Positions 25,958 to 33,972 of a stretch of DNA of 64,000 nucleotides are shown here, one piece after another (within the stretch, counting starts at the first letter, position 1; every line of letters begins with the position of its first letter). Source of the stretch: JAABQT01 sp035459025 (GTDB lineage Bacteria; Pseudomonadota; Gammaproteobacteria; Burkholderiales; SG8-39); NCBI GenBank assembly GCA_035459025.1, contig DATHYT010000068.1, positions 49,583 to 113,582 on the forward strand, written 5' to 3'. The translations under genes and the position numbers were made by a program. Under the pieces are notes generated by a model that ran no database searches, had not been told where the DNA came from, and worked only from the letters and a program-made list of their open reading frames with translations.

Positions 25958-27472
25958 CTAGGGCTCCTCGACGAAGACTTCTTCGCGCTTCTTGCGGATG
26001 TTGGGCAGCGCGATGATCACCAGCAGGGCCACCGCCGCGAGCAGGAACGAAAACGAGATCGGCTTGGCCATCGGGTTGAAAAACACCGTCGGATCGCCGC
26101 GCGACAGCAGCATCGCGCGGCGCAGGTTCTCCTCCATCAGCGGTCCGAGGATGAAGCCGAGGATCATCGGCGCCGGCTCGCACTCGAGCTTGACGCAGAC
26201 GTAGCCGAACACGCCGAACGCCGACATGATCAGGCAGTCCCAGGGATTGTTGGAGAGGCTGAACACGCCCACGTTCATGAAGATCAGGATCGAGGGAAAC
26301 AGGAACCGGTAGGGCACGCGCAGCAGCTTGATCCACATGCCGATGAGCGGCAGGTTGAGCACGACGAGCATGGCATTGCCGAGCCACATCGAGACGATCA
26401 GCCCCCAGAACAGCTGCGGCTTGTCGGTCATCACCTGCGGGCCCGGCGCAATGCCCTGGATCATGAGCGCGCCGATCATCAGCGCCATCACCGCGTTGCC
26501 GGGAATGCCGAGCGTCAGCATCGGGATGAAGGAAGTCTGCGCGCCGGCGTTGTTGGCCGATTCCGGCCCGGCGACGCCCTCGATCGCGCCCTTGCCGAAC
26601 TGCTCCGGGTGCTTCGAGATCTTCTTTTCCACCGTGTAGGACGCGAAGGACGACAGCATGGCGCCGCCGCCCGGCAGGATGCCGAGGCACGAGCCCAGGC
26701 CGGTGCCGCGCAGGATCGGCGCCCAGGAGCGCTTCAGGTCCTCCCGGGTCGGGAACAGGTGGGTCAGCTTGCCGGTGAACACCTCGCGCTTTCCGCGCTG
26801 CTCGAGGTTGGCGACGATCTCCGTGACGCCGAACATGCCCATCGCCACGATGACGAAGCCGACGCCGTCGGCGAGCTCCGGGATGCCGAAGGTGAAGCGC
26901 AGCACGCCCGAATTGACGTCGGTGCCAACCAGGCCGAGCAGCAGGCCCAGCACCACCATGGCGATCGCCTTGACGAGCGAGCCGTGCGCGAGCACGGTAG
27001 CCGCCACCAGGCCGAGCACCATCAGCGAAAAATACTCCGCCGGTCCGAACTTCAGCGCCACTTCGGCGAGCGGCGGCGCGGCGGTGGCGATGATCAGCGT
27101 CGCCACGCAGCCGGCGACGAACGAGCCGATCGCCGAGATGGCGAGCGCCGGCCCGGCGCGGCCCTGGCGCGCCATCTGGTAGCCGTCGAGCACCGTCACT
27201 ACCGAGGACGCCTCCCCGGGGAGGTTGACGAGGATCGCGGTCGTCGAGCCGCCGTACTGCGCGCCGTAGTAGATGCCCGCGAGCATGATCAGCGCCGCGG
27301 TCGGGTCCAGGTTGAAGGTGATCGGCAGCAGCATGGCGATGGTCGGCACCGGGCCGATGCCGGGCAGAACGCCGATCAACGTCCCCAGCAGCACGCCGAG
27401 GAGGCAATACAGGACGTTCTGCCAGGAAAAGGCGACCTGCGCGCCGAGGATCAGGTTGTCGAGGACTTCCAT
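25958..27472 (-). CDS. tctA: tripartite tricarboxylate transporter permease TctA
   Basis: TctA is the large membrane subunit of the secondary TTT transporter for tricarboxylates and related organic acids. The 504-residue product has the conserved block GVLPGIGPVPTIAMLLPITF near residue 40, a typical GSTTAILVNLPGEASS, and the repeat GILPGGGAMLSSFASYTVEKK, with about 12 helices. It follows tctB by four bases. A periplasmic binding protein gene tctC, normally found in the same operon, is not next to it. Confidence 0.93.
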   Translation of the reverse strand: MEVLDNLILGAQVAFSWQNVLYCLLGVLLGTLIGVLPGIGPVPTIAMLLPITFNLDPTAALIMLAGIYYGAQYGGSTTAILVNLPGEASSVVTVLDGYQMARQGRAGPALAISAIGSFVAGCVATLIIATAAPPLAEVALKFGPAEYFSLMVLGLVAATVLAHGSLVKAIAMVVLGLLLGLVGTDVNSGVLRFTFGIPELADGVGFVIVAMGMFGVTEIVANLEQRGKREVFTGKLTHLFPTREDLKRSWAPILRGTGLGSCLGILPGGGAMLSSFASYTVEKKISKHPEQFGKGAIEGVAGPESANNAGAQTSFIPMLTLGIPGNAVMALMIGALMIQGIAPGPQVMTDKPQLFWGLIVSMWLGNAMLVVLNLPLIGMWIKLLRVPYRFLFPSILIFMNVGVFSLSNNPWDCLIMSAFGVFGYVCVKLECEPAPMILGFILGPLMEENLRRAMLLSRGDPTVFFNPMAKPISFSFLLAAVALLVIIALPNIRKKREEVFVEEP

Positions 27473-27476
27473 CGCC

Positions 27477-27947
27477 CTAGCGTATCGGGCAGTTCTCGAT
27501 GAACGACGGGCACATCGGGAACGGCAGCGTCAGGCCCTTCACGAACACGAGGTACGAAAAGATCACCAGCACCAGGGCGACCACGGTCACTTCCTTCCAC
27601 TTGAACTCGTGGCCGGCGAGCGCGCCGATGAACACCGCGGCGGCGGTGGCGATCGCGAGGCCGCCCGGCTGCATCAGGTAGCCGTAGGCGAGCACCGAGA
27701 GCGTCACGAGGACGAGCGGCTTGAAGTGAAACGCGGCGACTTTGGGTCCGTCCAGTGCCAGCGACTGCAGCAGGACGATGGCGCCGAGCAGGATCAGCAG
27801 GCCGCCGAGCATGGCGGGGAAGTACCCGGGCCCCATGCGCACCGCCGAGCCCATCTGGTAGTGCGCGAACGACCATGCGACGAAGAACAGGCCGAAACCC
27901 ACGAACATCATGCCGGCCCAGAAATCCCTCGGGCTCCTGATCCTCAC
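27477..27947 (-). CDS. tctB: tripartite tricarboxylate transporter TctB family protein
   Basis: The 156-residue small membrane subunit of a TTT transporter. Four hydrophobic segments are visible, with the N-terminal DFWAGMMFVGFGLFF and the conserved MGPGYFP that marks TctB. The start is GTG at 27947; an ATG is not available near the first helix. It is upstream of tctA and divergent from the esterase gene. TctBA pairs often rely on binding proteins encoded elsewhere. Confidence 0.9.
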   Translation of the reverse strand: MRIRSPRDFWAGMMFVGFGLFFVAWSFAHYQMGSAVRMGPGYFPAMLGGLLILLGAIVLLQSLALDGPKVAAFHFKPLVLVTLSVLAYGYLMQPGGLAIATAAAVFIGALAGHEFKWKEVTVVALVLVIFSYLVFVKGLTLPFPMCPSFIENCPIR

Positions 27948-27984
27948 CGGATTTCGCCCTCCCCCGTGGTAGCGCGCGGGAGTG

Positions 27985-27990
27985 TAGCAT
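27985..27990 (+). promoter_or_regulatory. possible -10 box inside the annotated esterase start
   Basis: TAGCAT overlaps the ATG at 27989. Seven bases lie between it and an in-frame GTG at 27998. If the box is real, the message would begin at that GTG. No clear -35. Confidence 0.3.
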
Positions 27991-28603
27991 GCAGCGCGTG
28001 CCCGTTTTCCGCGCGTTCCTCGTTTCCGTCGCGCTGCTCGCCGCCGCCTGCGGCGATGAACCGAAGCTCGCGCCGCTCGCGCCCGACGCGCTGGTGCTCG
28101 CCTTCGGCGACAGCCTCACCTACGGCACCGGCGCGCGCGAAGCCGAGAGCTATCCGGCACAGCTCGAGGCTCTGATCGGACGCCGTGTGGTGCGCGCCGG
28201 CGTGCCTGGCGAAGCGACCGCGCAAGCACTCAAGCGCCTGCCGGGGGAGCTCGACGAATACCAGCCGCAGCTGCTCCTGCTGTGCATCGGCGGCAACGAC
28301 TTTCTCAGGAACCTGGGCAAGGCGCAGGCCGCGGCCAACGTGCAGACCATGGTGGCGGTGGCCAGGCAGCGCGGCATCGACGTGCTGCTCATCGGCACGC
28401 CGGAAAAGGGCCTCACCGTGACGCCGCCCGCGTTCTACGCCGAGATCGCGGCGCAGCACCGCATCCCCTACGAGGGCCGCGTGATCGGCGAGATCCTGCG
28501 CGACTCCGAGCTCAAGTCCGACACCATCCATCCCAACGCACGCGGCTACCGGCTGATCGCCGAGCGCGTAGCGGCGCTACTCAGGAAGTCGGGCGCGCTC
28601 TGA
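27989..28603 (+). CDS. SGNH-fold arylesterase/lysophospholipase-like lipoprotein
   Basis: A 204-residue GDSL hydrolase related to TesA. The N-terminus is a lipoprotein signal with lipobox LAAAC (Cys21), so the protein is probably anchored in the envelope. Catalytic features are GDSLTYG (Ser42, block I), Gly in PGEATAQA (block II), GGND (block III) and DTIHPN (block V). ATG at 27989 is used here; GTG at 27998 is also possible, as a -10-like box covers the ATG. The end overlaps the minus-strand DUF3047 gene by 23 bases. Confidence 0.87.
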   Translation: MQRVPVFRAFLVSVALLAAACGDEPKLAPLAPDALVLAFGDSLTYGTGAREAESYPAQLEALIGRRVVRAGVPGEATAQALKRLPGELDEYQPQLLLLCIGGNDFLRNLGKAQAAANVQTMVAVARQRGIDVLLIGTPEKGLTVTPPAFYAEIAAQHRIPYEGRVIGEILRDSELKSDTIHPNARGYRLIAERVAALLRKSGAL

Positions 28604-29318
28604 ACTCGATGTCGCCGTAGTAGGCCTCGGCGCGCTCGCCGGTGTTGTCGGTATCGGTCGACACCACTACCCCGCTCACCGCCGGCGGCTCGGCGCCGAA
28701 GGCGCGCCGGTAGTCGGCGGCGACGTCGCGCTCGTAGTCGCTCCAGCGCCCGAGCTGCGCGGCGCCGCTCTCGACCACGATCATCTGCACGCGGCCGGTG
28801 TAGGCGTTCGGCACGACCGTGCCCACGGTCGCGTTCGAGGCCCAGACGTAGCACAGTGCCGCGCTCGGCACGTCGTCGCCGTAGATGACGCGCGCCAGCG
28901 TCACGCCGAAGCGCTCGCCGAAGGGCAGCGCCGCGAGCCGCAGGTCGAAGGTGACGTACAGGCGCGCGGCGTAGTCGTCGCCCGACTTGCTGCGCAGATC
29001 GGATTTCTCGGGCAGCCGCGTCGCCTTCCAGCGCCACGCGAGCACCGGATGGGTCGCGGGATCGACCTTGAGGTCGCGGATGATGCCCGCGGTGGAGGCC
29101 TCAGCGCGCGCGCGAAGGACCGTGCGGCCGGCGTCCTCCACCAAGTCGTATTGCGTGCGCCTGTCCTGCCCGGCGAAGGCGTAGGCGCGGTACTCGGGCG
29201 GCAGCCGCGCGCCGGCCGCGAGCGCGGAGAAGCGCATCGCGTACACCGGCTCCGCCGCACGGAGCGTCCCCGGCAGCAAGCCAAGCGCCGCCGCGGCGAG
29301 AAAGCGGCGCCGCTTCAC
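28581..29318 (-). CDS. DUF3047 exported protein
   Basis: A 245-residue DUF3047 protein. The N-terminus (VKRRRFLAAAALGLLPGTLRAA) is a signal peptide with a twin-arginine-like RRRF, cleaved near Ala22. WRWKATRLPEKSDLRSKSGDDYAARLYVTF is the typical family core (in two halves), and TVVPNAYTGRVQMIVVESG follows. The function of DUF3047 is unknown. GTG at 29318 overlaps the stop of the glycosyltransferase gene (GTGA), which ties it to the minus-strand group that follows. Confidence 0.8.
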   Translation of the reverse strand: MKRRRFLAAAALGLLPGTLRAAEPVYAMRFSALAAGARLPPEYRAYAFAGQDRRTQYDLVEDAGRTVLRARAEASTAGIIRDLKVDPATHPVLAWRWKATRLPEKSDLRSKSGDDYAARLYVTFDLRLAALPFGERFGVTLARVIYGDDVPSAALCYVWASNATVGTVVPNAYTGRVQMIVVESGAAQLGRWSDYERDVAADYRRAFGAEPPAVSGVVVSTDTDNTGERAEAYYGDIEFRARPTS

Positions 29319-29884
29319 CGCCGCAGCTCGCGGAGCCGCGCCACGTCCGCGGGCCGGTCCACGTCCCACACCTCGGGCAGCTCGCGCCAGCGCCAGCCGA
29401 GCGCCGCGAGGCGCGCGCGCGTCTGCGCCATGACCTGCGGCCCGCCCCACTCGATGCCCTCGAACAGCCGCGGCGTCAGGCGCCGCAGCGCGACGAGCGC
29501 GTAGCCGCCGTCCTCGGCGGGGGCGAACACCGCGTCGGCGCCGCCCGCCAGCCAGCGCGCCGCGCGGCGCAGGTGCGCGGGCCGCAGTGCCGGCGCATCC
29601 GCGCCCATGACGATGACGCGCGGCGCCCGGCGCAGGTTGCGCGCGAATGCATGGTGCATGCGCGCGCCGAGATCGGGGCCGCGCTGCCGGGGCGTGGACC
29701 AGAGCGTCACCTCGCCCAAGCCCGCCGCGCGTGCGGTGGCGAGCGCGCGGCGCACCAGTCGCGCGTGCAGGCGCGCCGCGCCATGCGCGCCGAGGAGTGG
29801 AATCAGCCGCGTCTTTACGCGCCCGGGCCGCGCCTCGCGCGCGAAGACGAGCACCCTAGTGCGAATAGCGGCGCGCCAGCTCAT
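29315..29884 (-). CDS. TIGR04282-family arsenosugar-associated glycosyltransferase (DUF2064)
   Basis: A 189-residue protein of the DUF2064 / TIGR04282 group, which resembles nucleotidyl- and glycosyl-transferases. Typical features are the N-terminal VLVFAREARPGRVKTRLIP, the GADAPALRPAHL segment and APAEDGGYALVALR. The family name reflects co-occurrence with arsenosugar genes, but members also occur outside that context. No arsS or arsM gene is seen here. It overlaps the companion TIGR04283 gene by 29 bases. Confidence 0.87.
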   Translation of the reverse strand: MSWRAAIRTRVLVFAREARPGRVKTRLIPLLGAHGAARLHARLVRRALATARAAGLGEVTLWSTPRQRGPDLGARMHHAFARNLRRAPRVIVMGADAPALRPAHLRRAARWLAGGADAVFAPAEDGGYALVALRRLTPRLFEGIEWGGPQVMAQTRARLAALGWRWRELPEVWDVDRPADVARLRELRR

Positions 29885-30527
29885 CCGGATCGGCTCCCCG
29901 CCAGTAGTCGTAGCGCAGGCGCCACATGAGGAGCACGGTGCGCGCGACGCCGCGGCGCTCCCAGCGCCGCGCCGAGGTGACCACGCGATCGGCGAGGCAG
30001 GCCGGCGGCGACACCCGCTTCATCGCGCGACTGAAGGCAACGTCCTCCATCAGGGCGATCGGCGGATAGCCGGGAAAGGCGTCGCGGCGCACGAAGATCG
30101 CCTGGTCGCCCGTGGCGATGCCGGACAGGCGCGAGCGACGGTTGATGAAGAACGCGATCACCGCAAGGCGCGGGTCGTCGGAATCGATCGCCACGTCGAA
30201 GCGGCCCCAGGCGTGATCTGCGAGCGCAGCGCCCACCAGCCGGTCCGCGTCCGGCGGCAAGCGCGTGTCGGCATGCAGGAAGAGGAGCGCATCGCCCGCG
30301 GCCGCGGCGGCGCCTGCGTTCATCTGCGCCGCGCGTGCGCGCGGCGCGGCGAGCACGCGGTCGGCGAGCGGCACGGCAAGCCGCGCCGTCGCGTCGGTGC
30401 TGCCGCCGTCCACCACGATCACCTCGTTGCCGCGCGCGCGCAGCGGCGCCAGTGCCGCGAGGCAGGCCTCGATCCCGGCCGCCTCGTTCAGCGTGGGGAC
30501 GACGACCGTAAGCCGTTCAGCGACCAA
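29856..30527 (-). CDS. TIGR04283-family arsenosugar-associated glycosyltransferase (GT2)
   Basis: A 223-residue GT2-like transferase, companion of the preceding protein in many genomes. The fold begins LTVVVPTLNEAAGIEACL, with the DGGSTDAT motif, the metal motif FLHADTRLP, and a GDQAIFVRR that resembles the acceptor loop. The start appears to be TTG at 30527; no ATG or GTG fits the conserved N-terminus. It overlaps the DUF547 gene end by 40 bases, which is long but consistent with the packed operon. Confidence 0.87.
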   Translation of the reverse strand: MVAERLTVVVPTLNEAAGIEACLAALAPLRARGNEVIVVDGGSTDATARLAVPLADRVLAAPRARAAQMNAGAAAAAGDALLFLHADTRLPPDADRLVGAALADHAWGRFDVAIDSDDPRLAVIAFFINRRSRLSGIATGDQAIFVRRDAFPGYPPIALMEDVAFSRAMKRVSPPACLADRVVTSARRWERRGVARTVLLMWRLRYDYWRGADPDELARRYSH

Positions 30528-31255
30528 TCGTAATCGAGGAAGTCGACCGGCACCGGGCCGCCGGGGTAGCCCAGCACCTTCGCGTACTGCGCGAAGTACT
30601 TTTCGTACGGCACGAAGTCCTCTTCGAACCAGTCGAAGATCTTCGAGACTTCCAGCCGCCCGTCGCGGTAGCGGTTCCTCGTGCGGTCGGAGAGGAAGCG
30701 CACCGCCTGCTCGTCGAGCTGCGCTTCGAGCCGCCCGGCCACGTAGGCCTCCTCGCGCAGCATCGGGCAGCCGATCGAAGCGCAGTTGACGGCATAGTGC
30801 ACGCGCGGATCGTCGTAGGCGCCGGGTCTCCTGAGCGTGCCGTGCTCGATGCCGTCGAGGGTCATCGGCTTGCCAAGCAGCCTGAAGAAGTCGTCCTTGA
30901 AGGGGTTGCCGAAGATCTTGCCGAAGTCCCAGATCGAGCGGATGTCGGGCCAGCGCGTGAGGATCTTCTCGACGGTAAACGCGTTGTAGGCGTTGATCAG
31001 GTACGCCTTCCTCTCATTCTTCGGCCAGGCGTCGAACTCGGCTTTCGGCACCTTGCTGAGGCCGTCGAGGTAGGCTTTGAGCGCGGCACGGTCGCCTGCC
31101 ATGCCGGCGTAATCCATTTGCGAGGCATGCTGGCCGGGCAGCACTTTCACGTGCCTTTTCACCAGCGCATCCCAGGCGGCGTGCGAATGGTCGAACGCCG
31201 CCTGTGCCGGCAGCGCCGCGAAAGCCGCCGTGAGGACGATCAGCCGCGCATCCAC
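30488..31255 (-). CDS. DUF547 exported protein
   Basis: A 255-residue protein with a signal-like start (VDARLIVLTAAFAALPAQAA). The DUF547 domain contains NERKAYLINAYNAFTVEKIL and VHYAVNCASIGCPML. These conserved Asn/Tyr/Cys blocks recall papain-like folds, but no activity is established. GTG 31255 lies within the last bases of the flavoprotein gene, so the two are probably co-translated. DUF547 is a frequent neighbour of the TIGR04282/TIGR04283 pair. Confidence 0.85.
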   Translation of the reverse strand: MDARLIVLTAAFAALPAQAAFDHSHAAWDALVKRHVKVLPGQHASQMDYAGMAGDRAALKAYLDGLSKVPKAEFDAWPKNERKAYLINAYNAFTVEKILTRWPDIRSIWDFGKIFGNPFKDDFFRLLGKPMTLDGIEHGTLRRPGAYDDPRVHYAVNCASIGCPMLREEAYVAGRLEAQLDEQAVRFLSDRTRNRYRDGRLEVSKIFDWFEEDFVPYEKYFAQYAKVLGYPGGPVPVDFLDYDWSLNGLRSSSPR

Positions 31256-33381
31256 GCGTGGAACCTCTCGACATAGGTCAGCAGCCTCTCGGGCGCATGC
31301 GCCCGCTTCCACACGCCGGCGGCGTACTTGTTGGCTTCGGCCAGCGTCGGGTAGATGTGGATGGTGCCGAGGATCTTGTTCAGGCCGATGCCATGCTTCA
31401 TCGCCGCGACGTACTCGGCGATCAGGTCGCCGGCATGCTCGCCGGCGATGGTGACGCCGAGGATGCGGTCCTTGCCCGGCACGGTGAGCACCTTCACCAC
31501 CCCGTGCGCCTCCTCGTCGGCGATAGCGCGGTCCAGATCATCGATCCCATAGACCGTGACCTCGTGCGGAATGTTCCGCGCTTTCGCCTCGGTCTCGTTC
31601 AGGCCGACGCGCGCCACTTCGGGGTCGGTGAAGGTCGCCCAGGGAATCACCGAGTAGTCGGCGCGGAACTTCTTCAGGCTGCCAAAGAGCGCGTTCACGG
31701 TCGCGTACCAGGCCTGGTGCGAGCCCGTGTGCGTGAACTGGAACGGGCCGGCGACGTCGCCGGCGGCGTAGATGTTCGGATACAGGGTCTGCAGATACTC
31801 GTTCGTCTCCACCGTGCGCGCCTTGGTCACCGGGATGCCGAGCTCCTCCAGCCCGTAGCCCGCGGTGTTGGCGACCCGGCCGACCGCCACCAGCAGCGCG
31901 TCGAACTCGATCGCCAGGTCCTTGCCCTGGTGCTCGCAGATGAGCACCTTGCGCCCGTCCTCGACGCGGAACTCCTTCGCCTTGTGGCCGAGGCGCACGT
32001 CCACGCCTTCGGCGCGGAAGCGGCTCTCCACCATCGCCGCGATCTCGGGGTCCTCGCGGATCAGGAGCCGCGGCAGCATCTCCACCTGCGTCACCTGCGC
32101 GCCGAGGCGCTGGAACGCCTGCGTGAGTTCGCTGCCGATCGGCCCGCCGCCGAGCACCACCAGCCGTCGCGGCAGCTCGCGCAGCTCCCACACCGTGTCG
32201 CTGGTGTAGTAGCCGGTCTTCTCGATGCCCGGGATCGGCGGCACGAAGGGGCGCGCGCCGGCGGCGATGACGATGGAGCGCGTCGTCAGCACCTGCGTCG
32301 ACCCATCCGGCTTTTGAATTTCAACGATCCAGGGCGAGGCGATCTTTGCCTCGCCCTGGACACACTCGACGCCGAGCCCTTCGAAGCGCTCGGCAGAATC
32401 ATGGGGTTCAATGGTACGAATCACCCGCTGCACCCGCTCCATCACGTCGGCGAAGTCGAACTCGGCGCCCGCATTCGTCAGCCCGTACTCCTTGGCGCGC
32501 CGGATCGTCGACAGCACGCGCGCGGTCTTGATCAGCGCCTTCGAGGGCACGCAGCCGGTGTTCAGGCAGTCCCCGCCCATCTTGTGCTTCTCCACCAGCG
32601 TCACCTTCGATTTCACCGCGGCGGCGATGAGCGACGCCACCAGGCCTGCGGAGCCGGCGCCGATCACCACCAGGTTGCGGTCGAACTGCTTCGGCTTCTG
32701 ATCGGCCCAGCGCGCGTAGACGCGGCGCGCCTTGACCGCGTCGAGCGCCTTCTTCGCCGCGAGCGGGAACAGGCCGAGCAGCGTGAACGCGACCACCAGC
32801 TCCGCCGACAGGCGGAACTCGGCGAGCTGGGTGCCCGCGTACACGTACACGAGGGTGCCGGCGAGCATGCCGAGCTGGCTCACCCAATAGAAGGTCCAGG
32901 TGCGGATGGGCGTGAGGCCCATCACCAGGTTGATGACGAAGAACGGGAACGCCGGCACGAGGCGCAGAGCGAACAGGTAGAACGCGCCCTCGCGCGCCAC
33001 GCCGTCGTTGATCGGCTTCAGCTTGTCGCCGAAACGGCCCTGCACCCAGTCGCGCAGCAGGAAGCGCGACACGAGGAAGGCGAGCGTCGCGCCGGCCGAC
33101 GAGGCGAAGGATACGATCACCGTGCCCCACAGCAGGCCGAACACCGCGCCGCCGAAAAGGGTCATCACCGCCGCGCCCGGCAGCGACAGTCCGGTGATGG
33201 TCACGTAGACGAGGAAGTAGCCGAGCGCGGTCTGCCAGGGATGCGACAGGAAGTAGGCCTGCGCCGCATCCTGCTGCGCACGCAGCTGCTCGAGCGTCAG
33301 GTAGCGCTCGCCGCCGAGCGCGAAGAACGCGCCGACCAGCACAACGACGATGGTGAGGACGAGAAGGCGGGTGCGGTTCAC
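31240..33381 (-). CDS. TVP38/TMEM64 membrane domain fused to mercuric-reductase-like flavoprotein
   Basis: A 713-residue two-part protein. Residues 1-215 are a TVP38/TMEM64 (DedA/SNARE-associated-like) membrane domain with GLSLPGAAVMTLFGGAVFG. From about 236 a pyridine-nucleotide disulfide oxidoreductase begins: GAGSAG (241-246, FAD), redox cysteines Cys272 and Cys277 in GGDCLNTGCVPSK, GGGPIGSELTQAF (NAD), and a dimerisation domain with THTGSHQAW. The His-x4-Glu of active-site partners is partly kept. The membrane half may place the flavoprotein at the inner membrane. A 13-base perfect inverted repeat lies within the reading frame (32328-32360). It heads the DUF547/glycosyltransferase/DUF3047 minus-strand run. 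Confidence 0.88.
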   Translation of the reverse strand: MNRTRLLVLTIVVVLVGAFFALGGERYLTLEQLRAQQDAAQAYFLSHPWQTALGYFLVYVTITGLSLPGAAVMTLFGGAVFGLLWGTVIVSFASSAGATLAFLVSRFLLRDWVQGRFGDKLKPINDGVAREGAFYLFALRLVPAFPFFVINLVMGLTPIRTWTFYWVSQLGMLAGTLVYVYAGTQLAEFRLSAELVVAFTLLGLFPLAAKKALDAVKARRVYARWADQKPKQFDRNLVVIGAGSAGLVASLIAAAVKSKVTLVEKHKMGGDCLNTGCVPSKALIKTARVLSTIRRAKEYGLTNAGAEFDFADVMERVQRVIRTIEPHDSAERFEGLGVECVQGEAKIASPWIVEIQKPDGSTQVLTTRSIVIAAGARPFVPPIPGIEKTGYYTSDTVWELRELPRRLVVLGGGPIGSELTQAFQRLGAQVTQVEMLPRLLIREDPEIAAMVESRFRAEGVDVRLGHKAKEFRVEDGRKVLICEHQGKDLAIEFDALLVAVGRVANTAGYGLEELGIPVTKARTVETNEYLQTLYPNIYAAGDVAGPFQFTHTGSHQAWYATVNALFGSLKKFRADYSVIPWATFTDPEVARVGLNETEAKARNIPHEVTVYGIDDLDRAIADEEAHGVVKVLTVPGKDRILGVTIAGEHAGDLIAEYVAAMKHGIGLNKILGTIHIYPTLAEANKYAAGVWKRAHAPERLLTYVERFHAWMRG

Positions 33382-33411
33382 GCGGTTTGGTCGCGTCGGG
33401 CCCCGCCCGGC

Positions 33412-33954
33412 TTACAACAGGCCCTGGGCGCGCTGTCCCTGCTCGTCGAGGAGCTGCATCAGGCGGTCGCTGGTGGCGCGCAGGCGCTGCGACAGCATCA
33501 GCACCAGCTCCATCAGGATCTTCGCGCCGAGCATCGGCTGCTCGACGATGATGCGCGCCAGGCTCTCGCGGTCGAGCACCGCCACCAGCGCGCCGTCCGC
33601 CGCGACGCAGGTGGCGAAGCGCGCCGCGCCGTCGATCATCGACATCTCGCCGAGCGTGCGTCCCGGCTCGACCGTCGCGATCACCTGCGGCGTGTTCCAG
33701 CGGTCGAGCTTGCGCACCTCGATGCGCCCCTCGATCACCATCATCATGAAGTCGCCGCCGTCGCCCTCGCGGATGATCTCCGCGCCCGCCGGCGCGCGGT
33801 ACACGTCCATGAAGTGCGACAGCATGCGCACCTCGTCGGGCGTGAAGTTCTCGAGCAGCGGGCACTGCGGAATCAACGCGTGCAGCTGGTGGGCGAAACG
33901 CGCTGCGTCGCCGAGGTACTCGAGATGCGCGAGCTGCTGCGGGCGTCCGGTCAT
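33412..33954 (-). CDS. cyclic-nucleotide-binding domain protein
   Basis: A 180-residue protein with one cNMP-binding domain (about residues 25-140). It has FTPDEVRMLSHFMDVYRAPAGAEII and the phosphate-binding cassette PGRTLGEMSMIDGAARFAT. There is no HTH or catalytic domain, so it is not a CRP-type regulator on this sequence. A -10-like TAGAAT (minus strand, 33972-33967) stands 12 bases before the ATG at 33954. Its ligand (cAMP or cGMP) cannot be told. Confidence 0.83.
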   Translation of the reverse strand: MTGRPQQLAHLEYLGDAARFAHQLHALIPQCPLLENFTPDEVRMLSHFMDVYRAPAGAEIIREGDGGDFMMMVIEGRIEVRKLDRWNTPQVIATVEPGRTLGEMSMIDGAARFATCVAADGALVAVLDRESLARIIVEQPMLGAKILMELVLMLSQRLRATSDRLMQLLDEQGQRAQGLL

Positions 33955-33966
33955 GAGGAGCGGAGC

Positions 33967-33972
33967 ATTCTA
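33967..33972 (-). promoter_or_regulatory. possible -10 box for the cyclic-nucleotide-binding gene
   Basis: TAGAAT on the minus strand, 12 bases before the ATG at 33954 and inside the end of the UbiA-type gene. A start site here would leave a very short leader. Confidence 0.3.

Noticed and set aside
29315..30527. Arsenosugar biosynthesis operon
   Set aside because: Only the two transferase families are present; no arsS, arsM or arsenic resistance gene is seen.
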